Positions 48,701 to 60,100 of a stretch of DNA of 64,000 nt are shown in pieces. Positions within the stretch are counted from its first letter, which is position 1. Each line of letters begins with the position of its first letter. A program made the position numbers and the translations under genes. Source of the stretch: Struthio camelus (lineage: Eukaryota; Chordata; Aves; Struthioniformes; Struthionidae); contig NC_090952.1 in assembly GCF_040807025.1 (NCBI RefSeq), forward strand, positions 3,100,001 to 3,164,000. Reading direction: 5' to 3'. Under the pieces are notes generated by a model that was given only the letters and a program-made list of their open reading frames with translations, was not told where the DNA came from and ran no database searches.

Positions 48701-50285
48701 GGAAATGGATCTTTGCTTCCTGTGACTTGAAGGCTTAGCTGCTCTGATGAAGCCATCTATGTTCTTGGACCCATAGTGAGGTCTTCGTGCTGCTTCCGCA
48801 GTTCTCCTGGGCAGAAACAGAGCGAGCAGCTGAAGTGCAAGTGCTACTTGCTGAACACTGGCATGTCTAACTGTAGTGGGTTTTTTTTTTCCCTGTTTGG
48901 GAGAGTGCTTCTGTTTATAACCCCTTCGTTTTCAGTTCTTATCGCTGCTGATACACTGGAGGCCAAACTACAAAGTGACGCCCTTTGTCATGGAGCGTGG
49001 CTCAGAAGGGAATTGCTGCAAGCTGTTGTGTCTCTGTATGGTTGACTTGGGGGCTACCAAGTGGCCGTTATCCTAGTAACGAGCGGTGTTCAGATTGTCG
49101 CTTCACTTGCGGAGCTCTCTTGCAGAGGGTACTGTGCGCATAATCTGCCACTCAAGGGCTCCTCAAAAACATTGCATTAACTCTCACAATTGATATATTG
49201 AGGTTTAATATTACAGAAGGGGAGCATGTTGAGAGCGTCCTGTGTTTACAGAACACAGCCTCTGCTCTCTGGCCTTGTGTTCCCTGGAGCGCAAGGCCCA
49301 AGGCTTTCCCAGCCTCTTCTGACTGCTGTGATACCGAATGCCTTGTCATTTGGGATATGCCTGGGGTAGTGTCCTGTGATTTGGGGGGAGCGGTAGAGAA
49401 GAGTGAATTAAGAGTTCGTTTTATCTCTTCTCTGAAAAAGAAGAATGCCTGCCTGGCAAGGTTGAACTCATACGTGTTTGGGAGGCTTCTAGGCAGTGGA
49501 GCCTTTAAGTAGTAGTAAAAACTGTGTTTCAGATTGAAGTGGGGGAAAGTCTCTGGGCTAATGGAGCACAGGATTAATATTAGGGAATATGCGTTCACAT
49601 GCAAATTATTCAGCTTAGGGGAGGAGTTGCATGGGGATGGCAGTACAGTTTGAGTCGTTCCGTCACAAAAACACTTACCCTGAGGAACGGCCCAGCAGTC
49701 TCCCTTAGCGGTATGTGTTCCTAGCTGTCTCTGTCAGGGCAGCGTTGAACTTTCTGGGAGGCGTGAAGTGGCCGGGTGGGAGGGATGTGGGTCTGTGGGG
49801 CACGCTGCTGCACCAGTATGTCTGCTCCAGTAGCAGGGCCTTCTGCTGCCAGGGTGTTTGCGTCCATCAACCTCCTTCTTCTTTGTGGGAGTCTGGAGCT
49901 TGGTACCCTCGTCAAAATACTCTCCCTCCTCTGCCTCTCCCAGCCTGTTCCTGAGAGGGTGTGAAACCCAGGTCTTACACTTCAGCTAGGAGCTGACTCC
50001 TATGACACTTCCAACGGGTGATGCAGATTCTGCAGAGTGAGTTTAGATTCCCTAACAAGAGACTTGCTTTGGTTAATGGTAGTTTATGAGCACCTCATAG
50101 GTAGCATCTGGACTGTCCCTAAGGGCCTGTAGTTCGGGAGATCGTTGGTCCAAATCATGTACAGCCTCTGTGCCCATCTGAGGAACAGCTTTTTGCCATA
50201 TGAGGGATCTTAGCCATATGTTAGATGAGGAAGGGATGTTCTAGGTGGTTAAAATGACTGAGTGCCACATCTCAAACTACTGCAG
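45773..50285. other. Intergenic DNA downstream of the Rag GTPase gene
   Basis: No convincing exon. Open frames on both strands are short and lack known motifs. T-rich runs lie at about 47863-47899. Confidence 0.5.
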
Positions 50286-50289
50286 CTCA

Positions 50290-51240
50290 GTGTAGAATGA
50301 TGTAGGTGAGAAGGGACCTCCGGAGGTTTCTGGCCCCATATCCTGCTCAAAGCAGGTCCAGCTGGATGAGACTGCTGAGGAATTTGTCTAGCTGAGACTT
50401 GAGTATCCAAGGATGGAGTTTTCCCACTTGCCTGGACCCTTGTTTCGATACGCAGTTGCCCTCATAGTTGCACCTTGAGCCATTGCTTTTTGTCCCATTA
50501 CTGTACATCTCCATAGAGTCTGAGCCAGACTTCTCTATACCTTTCCTGTTAGGCACTTGCCGGCAGCAGTAAGATCTCGCTGCACCTTCTCTGAGCTGAA
50601 GAGACCCAGCACCTTCAACCTCTCCTTGTACCTCCTGTGCTCCAGCCTCATCGCCCTCTTGGTAGTCTCTGCCAGGTTTGCCCCAGTATCTCCACATCTA
50701 TCTGTCTTGTATTGGGGAGCCCCAAACTGGACACAGCGTCCAAATGTGGTCTCAAGTGCTGAAGAGAGGGGAATCGTGACCTCCTTCAGCATTTCCCTGC
50801 ATTTTTGCTGGTATAGCCTGCGATGTGGTTGACCTCTGCTGTAAGGGTATGCTGCTGACTCCTGTTCAGCTTGTCCTTTTCCGCAAAGTTGAATACAATG
50901 TTTGCCTTGTATTTTATACTGAGCTCAGTAAGGCTCCTGTCAGATCCCTTCTGCAGCCTGTTGAGGTCCCTTTGAATAGCAGCCTTGCCCTGAAGCATAT
51001 CCACTGTCCCTCACAAAGTGGTGTCATCTGTAGACTTGCTGAGTGTGTGCTTTGTCTTGTGGGCCAGGTCAGTAGTTAAGGCATCAAACAGTACTAGCTC
51101 CAGTACCGATGCCTGAAGGCTGCCCCCAGTTTTCAACCACCACTAGGCTTTGTAATGCTGATCACAACCCTTTGAATCCAATGGTTCAATTTTCCACGCA
51201 CCTTATCGTTCACTTATCCTGTACATTTCTCTAGAAGACT
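50290..51240 (-). mobile_element. CR1 LINE fragment, 5'-truncated
   Basis: In plus-strand reading the block begins TAGAATGATGTAGGTGAGAA then GGGACCTCCGGAGG and CTGCTCAAAGCAGG. That is the reverse complement of the characteristic CR1 3' end, so the element lies on the minus strand with its 3' end near 50290. Conserved CR1 segments follow (CTGAGCTGAAGAGACCCAGC around 50590; ACTGATC-like and TTATCCTGTAC-like segments near 51150-51230), corresponding to the 3' part of the reverse-transcriptase ORF. Many stops and indels show it is old and inactive. CR1 is the dominant LINE family of birds. Confidence 0.88.
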
Positions 51241-54163
51241 GCCCTCATACTGATATGAGGAGTTGCTCAAGTACTCAGCACGCTGAGAACGAAACTTTCT
51301 GCACTTGGCTGGGAGGGCTTCAGATGTGCACTTGGAAGGATGCAAGTGGGCACTTAATTGAATCACAGCTTTAAGAAGGAAGTGCTAGTGTGCTGGTTCT
51401 AGTGATTCAGGGACTTCGTTCCCTAAGCAGAGAGGTGGGAAGTGACCATCCTGCTACAGAGTGAAAGCAGTTTGCCTGAACTGCTCAAGTACAGTTGGAC
51501 GTCGAGACGCCCGATGGTGGGAGATCAGACTCATCATAGGAGGGGAAAGGTAGGATGATGTATTGCCAAAATCCCCTGTGGGTTTTACTTTGATATATAT
51601 AATCAATGGTCATGTCTGTGGTTAGCCTTGAAGGTAGAGGTATAGAACTAGTGCACTCCGTTTAATGACTAAATGGAGGAGATCTAGTCCTACTAAACAC
51701 ACAGTTCCTTGCCTCAGGATAGCGAGTGAACAACAAAACACACCCATTCTTGGGGTGCTTTGACTTTTTTTCCTCTGCTCCCGTGGCAGGTAAGAACAAC
51801 TTCCACTGTTTTCCTAGTTGGGCAGATATTTCTGGCCTACGTTCTGCTGGATGACAGACTTCAGGGTTGCTTCTGGCCTTCAGTGCCAATCAGCGCATTG
51901 TTCATGAGTTCTCAAATACCTCTCCACTGTTCCTTTTTCCCGTGCCCAGCCCTCCCCTTTTCCTGGCAGTACACTGGAGTAAAGACTGAAGGTTTTGCAA
52001 GGGTCCCTTTGGAGAGAGCACAACTGCACTTGATGCTGGCAAAGGAACTGTGCTTGTTTCTGCCTTTACTGCTGTCCTGCTGCATGGTTTTGAGTGGGTC
52101 ACGTCACTTGCCAAAAAGCAAAAGTGAGAGGCCTTTTGAGGGAAACTCAAAGCCCAGGAGATAGCTGTAAGGAAAAAAAGCATACTTCTAACAAAGTCTC
52201 CAATAACATTTAGTCTTACAGGAGGTAGCTAAAAAGCTAAGGCTGCTGTTACATGGAGCAACATGGGAGAATACAATATTAAAATGTCAATACGAACTCA
52301 CTGACACCGGCTGAAAAATGGGGTATATCAGCAGATGGCTGACTCTGCGCTGGGAGAGGCTCCTTGGCATCAGCCCTGCCCTGCCGTTGAAGGCTGCTCC
52401 TGCTCACTGCAGGCTGGGATTTGATCTTGGTGCCAAAATCAATGACGCTTCCTTGTTCAGAGACTTCCTCTTTGAGCCTAAAAGCCGACTGCATAGTGAG
52501 ACCTCCCCCCTTCGTCTTGTGACTAGATCTCCCGGTGGTTTAATGAGCCCGATACTACTGCTGAACTCAAAGGACCTGTCAGCCGGAGTGTAGATAGGCT
52601 TTGCTTGCTCTGGCCTTTTGCTGGGAGGTTGGGTTTGTGGTGCCTCTGTCTCTGAGCCTGGGTGCCTGTGCTCTGCTCGCTCAGCCTGCCTGCAGCACTG
52701 TGGCTGCTGGACGCTTGGGCTGGTGGGAGGTGTTCCCCCAAACCAGCAGGTCAGACACATCCGAGCAGCAGTGTGAAATTCTTCCACTGCTGCTGAGTAA
52801 CCTCTGCCCAGGTCGCCTTAGCTATCAGCACGTGTCAGGGGAAGGCTGGTTGGTACAACTTCTCAGTTAGAAACCTTGGAGAGGCTATTTAGGACTTCCA
52901 GCTCTAGGCTGCAGCTGCTCATTTGGTCCAGTCCTTTGGGTGCCCGCAAATGGGTTGGCGCAGCCCCGAGGCCCCTTCCGAGGCCAAGGGGGTTGCTGGG
53001 TGGCACCTCCTGCTACCACTGTGGTATTGGGCAAGGCTGGAGAAACTAGGATGAAGAAATTCACTCTGCCATCCGTTAAGTTCCCGTAATTGAAGAAAAT
53101 TAGAGAAAGGCATTTTCCCTGGGAGCGAGTCAGCTCTGCCCCCAGCGATTCCTGGCAAAGGTGTCTGCCCTTATTTTTTGCCACTGCCATCAGCAGGGTG
53201 TCCCTATCCTGGAGGAGCTAACCCAGTCCTTCACTAATCTGCTAAGAAAGCTACTTGCACATCTTGCCTATGCCTTCCTGGCCATGCTGAAGCCTCAGAG
53301 ACCTGGTCCTAGCTTTGATGAACAGGGAGACCTTGGCTGCTCTTAGTATCTGTAGGTAAGTAAGTTTCTGGATCAAATGCCCTTCCTCTTTCATGAAGAA
53401 AAGGACAGGTTACTGCCTCTACGTCTCACTGGCATCTTACAAGCAGAAAAAAACAGGTCATTCATTTTGTTAGGTTTTTTTTTAAATTCAATTGCTTGTA
53501 GAAAGTCTCAGCTCAACAGAAAGCCAAGAAAATGGCTTAACATAAATAAATAAATCTGAATTTGACCCCTGCCCTTCCCTCCCCAGTTCCAGCCTGGAGA
53601 GAGAGGGGAGCCAAAGCCTCCAAGTGCTTGAATGAGAGCCCCTCTGCGGGAGCAATAGCAGCGCAAAGAGATGCTGCTGGAGCCGGGGCTGGTCAGCAGC
53701 AGCGTAGCGAAAGTCCCCAGCGGCCGCGCGAGCGGCAAAGCCCTTCCCTGGCACCGGCACGGCCCGTGGGCCCAGGCACCTTCCCTGCTGGCTTTCTTTT
53801 TACAGACCCTGGGCTTTCCAGAGGGAAAAGGCAGGTTAGACCAAGGCAAAGGAGGTGCGCTCCAAGCCAGAAAGACTCAAACCTTCTGCTCTTGCATCCG
53901 GGCCTTGAAAAAGTGAAGGAGAGATTATGGAGGAGATGAAGTAAGTTCTGCTCTGCTGGGTTGGACCTTGAGTCAGCAGGCAGTCTTGGTGCTAACCAAG
54001 GCAGCCCTGACTGAGAAATTCCCGAGGAGGGTTGCCCACAGGCAGTGGGCCAGCAGGGCTCCTCAGTCCTGGGTCCGGGATCCTGCATCCACCTGGCTGC
54101 TGGCGTGGGAGAGGGCGTGACGAAGGATGAAAGGCAAGGGGGGGGAGTCCAGGTCTTTCGTTC
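51241..54163. other. Intergenic DNA between CR1 and the TNIP-like gene
   Basis: No supported exon. A minus-strand open frame at 52404-52787 (127 aa) is serine/proline-rich and matches nothing I recognise. The 3' UTR of the TNIP-like gene must lie in the right part of this interval, but I saw no clear minus-strand AATAAA. Confidence 0.45.
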
Positions 54164-57100
54164 CTAGTAGTCTCTGCCGAAAGCGGGGATCTGGGCTTCC
54201 GAATGTCTAGCGCATTCGCCTTGCTTGCGCCTGGGCTTCTCGCAGTGCCGGCCGCAGCCGGCCCGCCTGGGGCCCGAAGCACTGCTGGGGGTGGAAGAGG
54301 CAGGCGGCGCTGCCTTCTCGTGGCTGTTGCAGCGATGGACCAGGACGGGCTCCTTGGGGGTAGATTTGCTCTTCAGGAGGCGCTGGAGTAGCTGCTTATC
54401 TGACCTTTCTTTCTTGAAGTCATCCTCAAAGATCTTCAGCTGTGAGAAAGAGCAGAGCGACAGGAGGGTGCAAGGTGGTTTCAGGGACCTGGAGCTACAA
54501 GGCGGTGACAACCTGCGCTGTAGCCTGCACGGCCTTGAAACCTGGACTGTGCTGTTTCCCCTGGGGCTCCTTCCCTGCAAAAGACCAGGAAGGGCAGTAT
54601 TTCTGCTCCCCCTGCTCAGCGCGGGCAGTGCAAACTTGAGAGAGAGGCGGCTCTCGGATCCGGAGCAGCCAGCTGGTGCTGCGGGGGGGCCGGGGCTGGG
54701 ACCACGTCTTCCCACCCAGATCCCCTGCCGAGGACAGGCAGGCTGCGGCTTTTCCCGCGCGGCTCAGCAGCGAGGGCTGGGGGCTGACGAGCCGCCCCGG
54801 CGCGTCCCCTCCCCGCCACGCCGGGTCTGCGGCGCTGGGAGCTGCGGGCTCTGCCGCCCGAGCCAGCGAGTCTCACGGTCCTCCCACACCTCTGGAGCGT
54901 TTTATGGCGCAGCAGCTAGGAGCCAGCTCCAGCAACGCCTGGGCGAGCGGGCTGCAGCGCCCACGGGACAGTTGATGCCTTTGCTGTGCTCTTAAGCAAA
55001 CGAGATCCACCCAGAGCTGCAACCGCCTAAGGGCGCGAGGAGACCGGGGCTGGGGCCAAGGACAGGCGTTTCCGCGGCACAGCAACGGCAGGGCTGGCCC
55101 AGGGGTCCTTCGACGGTCGCGGGCTCGGCGCGCGGCGCCTGAGTGAGCTGCGCACGGGCCGGCCGGGGCACGGCCGCTCACCTGCTCCTGCAGCAGCACC
55201 ATCTGCTGCCTCATCTCCTCCTCCTTCTTCCGCAGCTTCTCGTTTTCGGCTTTGATGCGCTCGCGGTCTTTGTGCTCTGTCCTGTAATCGGCCTCATAAA
55301 TTTCCGTCTGCAAAAGCGGGATGAGGAGCGTCGGCCGCTGCTCTGGCTCCCCTCGGCAGGGCACCGAGGCTTTCGGAGGCTCCCTCCCTCGGCACGAGGT
55401 GGGGGGTCAGGGTTGGGGGGACCTTCACGCTAAATGAAGGCCGCTCGGGTGTGCACAGGCTCGGGGCAGCCGGGTGGTGCAACACGTTCGCGTGGCCAAA
55501 TGCCTGCCACAAGCTCCGCTTTCCTCCCACCTTTCCCTCCCCAGAGCTCCCCGTCACCAGCGCAAGGTCACCTGGCACTTCAGGGCTTCCAGCTGGTCCT
55601 TCAGGTCGGTCACCTCCTGGTCAGGGTCTGGGCTGCTGCCCGCCCCGGTGAAGTGCCTGCCCGCCCAGGGCCCGCGGCTCTCGCTGCCCGGCGCGCTCGC
55701 TCTGCTGGCGCCCTGCTTCCTCGGGGAATACTCCCTCCAGCCTTCTGTGGGCAGCAGGAACGGGGCATCCGCGCGCTCCTCCCGGGGCCCGGAGCCCAGC
55801 GCCTCGCGGCTCTGAGGACGAGGTTTGGAGGTGGGTCACAAGCGCAGCCCAGCGCCGCGGCTGAGCGGGACCGTCCCGCTGCCACTCTCGACGACCCGCG
55901 GTCCCGCCTGGGCCACTCACCGCCGAGGGCCGGCCATCCTGGCCGTGGTGCTGGTTGCCTTCCAGCTGCCGCACGTACTCCTGCAGGTGCTGGTTCTTCT
56001 TCAGCTCCTGGATCAGGGTTTGTTCGTAGTATTCCCTCTTGCTCTGAAAGGGGGGGTGCTGCTGAGATGGGGCCGCAGCGACGCTCCAGGCTCCCCGCGT
56101 GCAAAACGGGGCCGAGCAGGCTGCCCTGCTTCATGCGGGGCTTTGCAATCTGCCGTTGCAACGCGTGGGGATGCTTCTTTCTGCGGGCTTTGACTTTGGG
56201 TCTCCCAAGAGCTCTGTTCCCCGCTTGGGAGTGCTTTGCGGTGAGCAGCGCTTCCACCCACCCTGGGAAATTCAGAAGTGGAAGTGGGTAGAGCAGGCTT
56301 AAAATCTGACCCAGGCTTTACGCCCCACTCCCACGGCTCAGCAGAGGCCTGGTAAATTCATTTCACTGAAGAATGAAAGCAGGCAAGGAAACGGGGTGCT
56401 CTGGGACTGAGATCGGTCTCCCTAGCACGCAGCAGCTCAAGGGAACCGTCAAGCACCGGGCCACCAGGCTTCTCCCCTGTGCAATGGCTCTGATTTGGGG
56501 TACTCTGGCTGGAGCAGGGCTCAGCTAGGAAGGACAAGAGCCTTGGTGGAGAGCCAAGACTTCACGGCCGAGCACCCCAGGGTTGGGCTGGGGGACGACG
56601 GCACCCTGCACCCATCGTTGCTGGGAGGGCCCCAGGGCCAGGCTGTGCAGGGCCTGGGGCACCGTGCACTCACGGCTCCATCTGGGACCCAGCCGCCCCG
56701 GGGCCGGGCATGCACCTCACGCACCTGCTCGTGGTCCAGCTTCATGGTGAGCCTCTCCATCTGCTGCCTGAGGGTCAGCATCTCCTGCTGCAGGGCCCGC
56801 ACCTTCTGCTGCAGCCCCAGCGTGGTGGTGTGGTAGATCTGGTCCCACTCCTGGTTGAGCTTCATGAGCTGGGGGAGAGCGGGGAGGTAGCAGTGAGCAG
56901 GGGGGGCCGCGTGCCCCTTCCCACAGGGACCAAGGAGGTCAGAGCAGCCCCGAGGACACGAGGAAGAGCTCATCCCTTTGCGCCATGGCGTTGAGCCCTG
57001 GGACAAGGCCGTATTGAGCATTTTCCCTGGGGCTGTCCTGGCACGTCAGGGCTCTGGAGCGAGACTGGCGGCCCCGGCTCCCCGTTGCAAAACCTGCCGC

Positions 57101-60100
57101 CCAGGCAAAGCTTTGGGCTTCTCCTCAGGAAGGTCTCAGGTCCTTGCCCACGGGGACCCCCTGTCGTGGCCATGGGATCGGCGGCTCAGGGGCTGCCCAG
57201 GAGAGAGAGAGGGCCTGGGGGGGGGGTCCTCCACGGCACGAACGCGTCCCTCCACCCTGGCTGCAGCAGTGTGAGCGTCCAGGCGTGGGTGCGCGAGCCC
57301 CAGCTGCCCTCCGGGCCCGGCCGTCCCCGACGCTCGGCCCCGGCGGGCCGCGGGCGCCGCTCACCTCCTTGTTGATGCGCCGGAGCTCCGTGTTCTTGTT
57401 CAGCAGCTGCAGCTTCTCCTCGTCGGCCGAGGTCACGGTCATGCCCTCGGAGATGTAGGTGACGATCTCCTCGGAGTCAGCCCTGTCGAGGCCGGGGGGC
57501 TCGCTGAGGGCGCTGGGGACCTGCTCCCTGCGGCGGGGGGGGACCAGGCGGGACAGACGTCAAGGGAGAGCAAAAAGCCCGACCGCCGGCAGCATGGCGC
57601 CGCGCGCGCGGCGTCCGGGCAGACCCGCGGCCAGGCTCTCCGGCGGGCCCGGCGCCATGCTGCACCGCGCTACGGCAGCTGCCCTTCTCCGGGGCTGTCC
57701 CTCCCCGTGAAAAAGCACTTTCAAGGGCAGAAAAGGGCTCTCATCTTACCCGGGCATCGCCATCGGAGGGTCGCAAGGCGGCCAAGCTTGGCACGGCCAG
57801 CCCGCCCTGCGGCCGCTGCCTTCGCCCAGCCCGGCCGCCAGCCTTCGCCGGCAGCGGGCTGGGGTTATGTAGCCTCCACGGCGGCGGCGGCGGCGGCGGC
57901 GGGGAAGTCGTTAGGAAGTCCAATTTGCATGGGCCAGATTTGCATAAGGCTTTTCATTGAAAGGGGTTTTGGAGGGGAATTTAACCGCCCGGCGCGCCTG
58001 CAGCCGTGACGGTGAGAGCGTCCGTGCCCGCACGCCGCGGCCCGGAGCCACGCGGCCCGACCGCTCTGGCCGCCGCGGGGACGCGGGGCGCCTTGCCGCC
58101 GGGGCCGGGTCACGCCGGCGGGCCACCGCAGCGGGACGTGGGTGCCACCGGGGACCGCCCCGCTGCCCCGGCGCCCCGCGTTCCTCCTCGGCCGCCTTTC
58201 GAAAGAGAAACGAAAGGGTGAGGCCGCCCGATGGCAGCGTGAGCGGGCCGGGGCCGAGCGGCGCGGCCGGCCGGCCGGCGAGCTCCCGGGAGCCTTGCCC
58301 CCGCGCCGGGGCGGCGCGCGAGGCGCCCCGCGGAGAAAGTCTTCCCTGCTGGCTTGCAGGGAAGAGCAGCCGAGCCCGGGCCGGGCCGGGCCGGGCCGGG
58401 GGGCTGCCTGGGCCGGGCCGGGCCCCACGGCTGCCCCCCGAGGTGCGCGCCGGGGCCAGGAAGCAGGATGTCAGCGCAGGAAGCGCCGGCCCCGGCGGCA
58501 GGAAACCCTGACACGGGACAAGCAAAGAAAGAAAGAGCGAGCGGGCGAAGGGACGGCCGGGGGAGCAAGGAGCCCGTCGGCGCGCGGGGGCGCGAAGGGC
58601 AGCCCGCCCCCGCCCAGAAACGCAGTGTAGAAATCCCCCCCCCCCACACCTCCTTCCCAGCAAAACTGATGGCTTTTGCAGAGGTTGGTTTTTCCCCCAA
58701 GACCCCAGGAGGTGGGTGGGAAAAGTCCGGCAGGGTGGAAAGGTCTCTTGGTCGGGGGGTACCGGGCGGCTGGCGAGCGGGGCGGCTCGCGCGCGTCCCC
58801 GTCCCCCCCGCCCCGGGCTCCCCGCTTCCCCCAGCGGCGAGCGCCTCTAGCCCTGCGCGCCGAGGGAGCTGCCAGCGGCCTTTGGTGAGCGAGAAGCTGC
58901 TGGGGCCAGATCGCAGCGTCGCTTCAGGTGCCGCCAGCATGGCTCAGGCCAGGGAAGAGCTGATTATGGAGGATCAGACGTCTAACGTGGTTCCCCCCTT
59001 CCCTAAACCTCCCTTCATCTCCGAGCGGCTTGGCAAGAGAGGGTTTGCCGCGGCGGGAGCTGCTGCAGAGGGCTGGAGGCTGGCCGGGCCACGGGGACGG
59101 GCGACAAAGAGGGTGACGTGTCCCGGCCGGGGCTCGGGCAGGCGGGCGCGCTTTGCTAAAGGCATGTTTAACGCAGTTATATTTTGCACTCTACAGCACG
59201 CTAAGCCTACGCGCGGCTGGACCTTCCCAGCGCGGAAGCACCTCTGGCTATACGCTTCGTGTTGATAAGCGTTTCTGTGAGACGGCAAAAAACGCTCTCC
59301 CGCGTCCCGCGTGACAGGCCGCCAGGGCAAGCGCTCAACCAGGCGCCGGGTCCCCACCTGCGCCCTCAGGTTGCTCCGAAACCTCGGCCCCAAGGGCAGC
59401 CTCCCGCTGGCTGCCTGCACCTCCCCGCGCCGGGGTTAGCAGCAGGGAGGAACTGTCGGCCTTTCTAAGGGCTGTCGTCGTTTCCCAGCCGCTTTTAAAC
59501 CTGCCCTTGGAAGGGGTGGCGAGGTGGTGCCGGCATGGCAAAAGCATCTCAGCGCTGTCCAGATGCAAAACGTTACTTCAAGTCACCGGTTCGTCTCTGC
59601 GCTGCTGCCCGGGCTGCGGCAGCCCGCCCAGACCTTGAGAGTCAGGACACGACGGGAAAGCGCAGTTTTGGAAGCACTTAGCGACTTCATTAGAGGGGCA
59701 GGTGCTGAGCGCTCGCTCAGCCCGGGACCAGGAGCATTTCAAGGTGGTGGAAAGACTGATGTGGTCAGATCCTTGGGAGAATTTGGGGTTGACTCTGCAG
59801 GTCCCAGATCTTGCCGGGGGGGAGAGCGCACAGGAGGGCATGCAGGACGCTTGCATTTTCGAAGACCGGCGAGCACCCAGGGTGCCGTGCAGCCGAAAGA
59901 CTGACTCGCAGGTGCAGCGTTTACAGGTGTAGGCACCCGCAGAGCGCTGCGAGTGCCAAGGGCGACACGCGGGTGGAAGAGCTCGTGGGAGTCGGGCAAC
60001 GGTGGGGAACTGGCTGCTAAAAGGCACGTGGCTGTGACGCAGGGCAGCTCCTGGCCTGAGCCGTTCTGGCTGTCTGAAGATCTTGCAGGGAGAAGCAATG

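Noticed and set aside
52404-52787. 127-aa minus-strand open frame considered as an extra 3' exon of the TNIP-like gene
   Set aside because: The TNIP-like gene already has a clear terminal exon with a stop at 54164-54166, and this frame shows no family motif.
58110-59265. Long overlapping open frames on both strands in the intronic CpG island
   Set aside because: Several frames are open at once with Pro/Arg/Gly/Ala bias, typical of GC-rich non-coding DNA.
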